From the NCBI GenBank assembly GCA_013151645.1, contig JAADHU010000076.1, forward strand, positions 1 through 37,863: DNA of 37,863 nucleotides, written 5' to 3'. Position 1 is the stretch's first letter; each line of letters opens with the position of its first letter. The notes under the pieces are model-generated. The model searched no databases, was not told where the DNA came from, and saw only the letters and a list, made by a program, of their open reading frames with translations. Positions 36,669-37,863 of this stretch are shown here, one piece after another. The position numbers and the translations under genes were made by a program. Origin of the DNA: Gammaproteobacteria bacterium (GTDB lineage: Bacteria; Pseudomonadota; Gammaproteobacteria; Steroidobacterales; Woeseiaceae).

Positions 36669-37373
36669 TCAGGCCACAAGGCCCCAACCACCGAATATCA
36701 ATAGCCATGGAAGCACGACAATCGTGGTTGATTTCGCTACCCCGGCACCGGTCCATCGGGCATAACCAATACTCATCAGGAAGAGTGTCCAGAAGGTGGT
36801 CAGCGTGAGGGAATTTGCCCAGGTGAACAGCGGCTCATCGGCACTGGCATGAACCAGCAGCGAATTGAGCGACAACACTTGCAGATCCTGTGTTGCTAAC
36901 TGATTTGAGTCCGCCATGAAAATGACAACCAACGCCGCCAGCGGGCCAAACACACCCACAAACGCTGTCCAGACGCTAAAAGAAAACCACGCGCCAAAGC
37001 CTATTTCTGCGCCAGTGGTGAGCTTGTTGGCGAGGTGCAAATAGGTTGCCTGGATAGCGTAGATAATCAGCGACATAATCGCAATGGCCGCCACCGTCGT
37101 CCAGGTACTGGTACCGACCGACATGAAACTGCGAATAGCGTCCGCGCTTTCCGCGCGGTTTTCGGCGGGCACCTGGCGGATGGTTTCTTCAATCAGCCAT
37201 GGAAAATCTACCCAGTTGTAGTAGTAAATCATCATTCCCGAGGCCAGCAGAATGATGGTCAACAGAGGCCACCATAACCAGGATGTGTGTAGTTTGACTT
37301 CGTCCAGAGCTTTGCCAGGTGCGGCAACGATATCCACCATCGCATTAAATACAGAATATGAGCTGTCAGTCAT
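36669..37373 (-). CDS. YIP1 family multi-pass membrane protein
   Basis: A 234-residue integral membrane protein with about five hydrophobic helices: near 34-50, 93-115, 125-150, 185-203 and 213-233. The conserved opening (VFNAMVDIVAAPGKALDEV) is typical of bacterial YIP1-domain proteins. The molecular role is unknown. It is the first gene of the exporter operon and has a good Shine-Dalgarno (GGGAG before the ATG). Constant pairing with MacAB-like genes would suggest an accessory role in export or envelope stress; that is inference. Confidence 0.85.
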   Translation of the reverse strand: MTDSSYSVFNAMVDIVAAPGKALDEVKLHTSWLWWPLLTIILLASGMMIYYYNWVDFPWLIEETIRQVPAENRAESADAIRSFMSVGTSTWTTVAAIAIMSLIIYAIQATYLHLANKLTTGAEIGFGAWFSFSVWTAFVGVFGPLAALVVIFMADSNQLATQDLQVLSLNSLLVHASADEPLFTWANSLTLTTFWTLFLMSIGYARWTGAGVAKSTTIVVLPWLLIFGGWGLVA

Positions 37374-37444
37374 TTTCTTCTCCCGTTGGTATCGCGGTTA
37401 GGTAGCGTTGGGCCATTCGGACCACCGGTGACTCGCTGAACTCA

Positions 37445-37473
37445 AGTATCCACTGTTTTTACCCCTATGTAAT
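37445..37473 (-). promoter_or_regulatory. Candidate promoter of the YIP1-exporter operon
   Basis: On the minus strand ATTACA (37468-37473), 17-bp spacer, GATACT (37445-37450), about 65 nt before the YIP1 ATG. Each box matches the consensus at four of six positions, so this is weak. The 10-bp palindrome CCGCTAGCGG (37505-37514) lies about 30 bp upstream of it. Confidence 0.35.
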
Positions 37474-37584
37474 CCTTCATTCTTCGCTGCGACGGGAAAT
37501 TAAGCCGCTAGCGGGCATAGTGCACGACAAGACCGGCGCCATGACCGTGAAAAACCCGCGCCGCACCCATTTATTGGCATTCCT

Positions 37585-37863
37585 GCAGGAGCGTGACCTG
37601 ACGCGCGACCGGGGCTCAGGAGGTCGCGCCTCAGGAGACGCTCCTACTATTATTCTATTGGCACCCCTGTAGGAGCGTGACCTGACACGCGACCGAACTC
37701 AAGAGGATCGCGCCTCAGGAGACGCTCCTACTATTATTCTATTGGCACCCCTGTAGGAGCGTGTCCTGACGCGCGACCGAGGCTAAGAGGGTCGCGCCTC
37801 AGGTGACGCTCCTACAATTATTCTATTGGCACTCCTGTAGGAGCGTGTCCTGACGCGCGACCG
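37585..37863. repeat. REP-type repeat array, 84-bp period, inverted relative to the left end
   Basis: Units begin at 37585 (variant GCAGGAGCG), 37669, 37753 and 37837, exactly 84 bp apart; the last is cut by the window end. Each hairpin is 63 bp (37585-37647, 37669-37731, 37753-37815), with the linker TATTCTATTGGCAC. Arm order and linker are the reverse complement of the array at 1-235. Bases 37821-37863 are the exact reverse complement of 41-83 and 125-167. Confidence 0.88.

Noticed and set aside
37585-37863. CRISPR array
   Set aside because: Repeat and intervening linker are both conserved, the period is 84 bp, and each unit is self-complementary; CRISPR spacers would differ from one another.

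Overview
This window looks like chromosomal DNA of a free-living gammaproteobacterium of moderately high GC. LpxH indicates lipopolysaccharide. The block truA-accD-folC-dedD-cvpA-purF, with asd and fimV upstream, follows the gene order known from Pseudomonas and in part from E. coli. EF-P with EpmA, topoisomerase IV, MiaE and XseB fit the same class. The genus cannot be fixed from the sequence; an aquatic lineage near Chromatiales/Woeseiales is a guess. Nearly all genes are housekeeping. The unusual material lies in regulators, intergenic structure and repeats.

Layout. 1-235: tandem 84-bp palindromic repeats of the REP type. 268-1191: four tRNA genes on the minus strand (transcription order Pro-Arg-His-Lys) behind a strong sigma-70-type promoter with a GC-rich discriminator. 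1425-2750: an exported cyclophilin and lpxH on the plus strand. 2781-3004: a second REP cluster between the convergent lpxH and miaE. 3000-17527: a continuous minus-strand block prmB-aroC-asd-fimV-truA-accD-folC-dedD-cvpA-purF-(pseudo-receiver/Ser-Thr kinase)-miaE. 17638-21077: a tightly coupled plus-strand operon of two copper chaperones (SCO, PCuAC), psd, epmA and msrC, facing efp. 21925-26422: a FimX-like degenerate c-di-GMP protein and a second, shorter FimV-like LysM protein preceded by a perfect CRP/Vfr-type palindrome. 26419-30554: parE-parC. 30644-33049: rubrerythrin, Fe-S oxidoreductase and DUF3501 genes behind a promoter overlaid with a 7-1-7 palindrome. 33240-33482: xseB. 33494-37373: YIP1 protein, membrane-fusion adaptor, ABC ATPase and MacB-type permease. 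37585-37863: REP array again, inverted relative to the left end.

How the genes work together. EpmA modifies Lys34 of the EF-P encoded beside it. SCO and PCuAC are periplasmic copper carriers for cytochrome oxidase assembly. FimV, the FimV-like protein and the FimX-like protein point to polar type IV pilus or twitching control with c-di-GMP and possibly cAMP inputs. The two FimV-type proteins share a short recurrent T-x-E-M-P-like motif in their acidic cytoplasmic tails. The rubrerythrin operon is a probable peroxide or iron-stress module. The last four genes form a probable tripartite exporter lacking its outer-membrane channel.

Both window ends lie inside the same repeat family: the last 43 bases are the exact reverse complement of bases 41-83 and 125-167. 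This suggests a contig broken at REP arrays.
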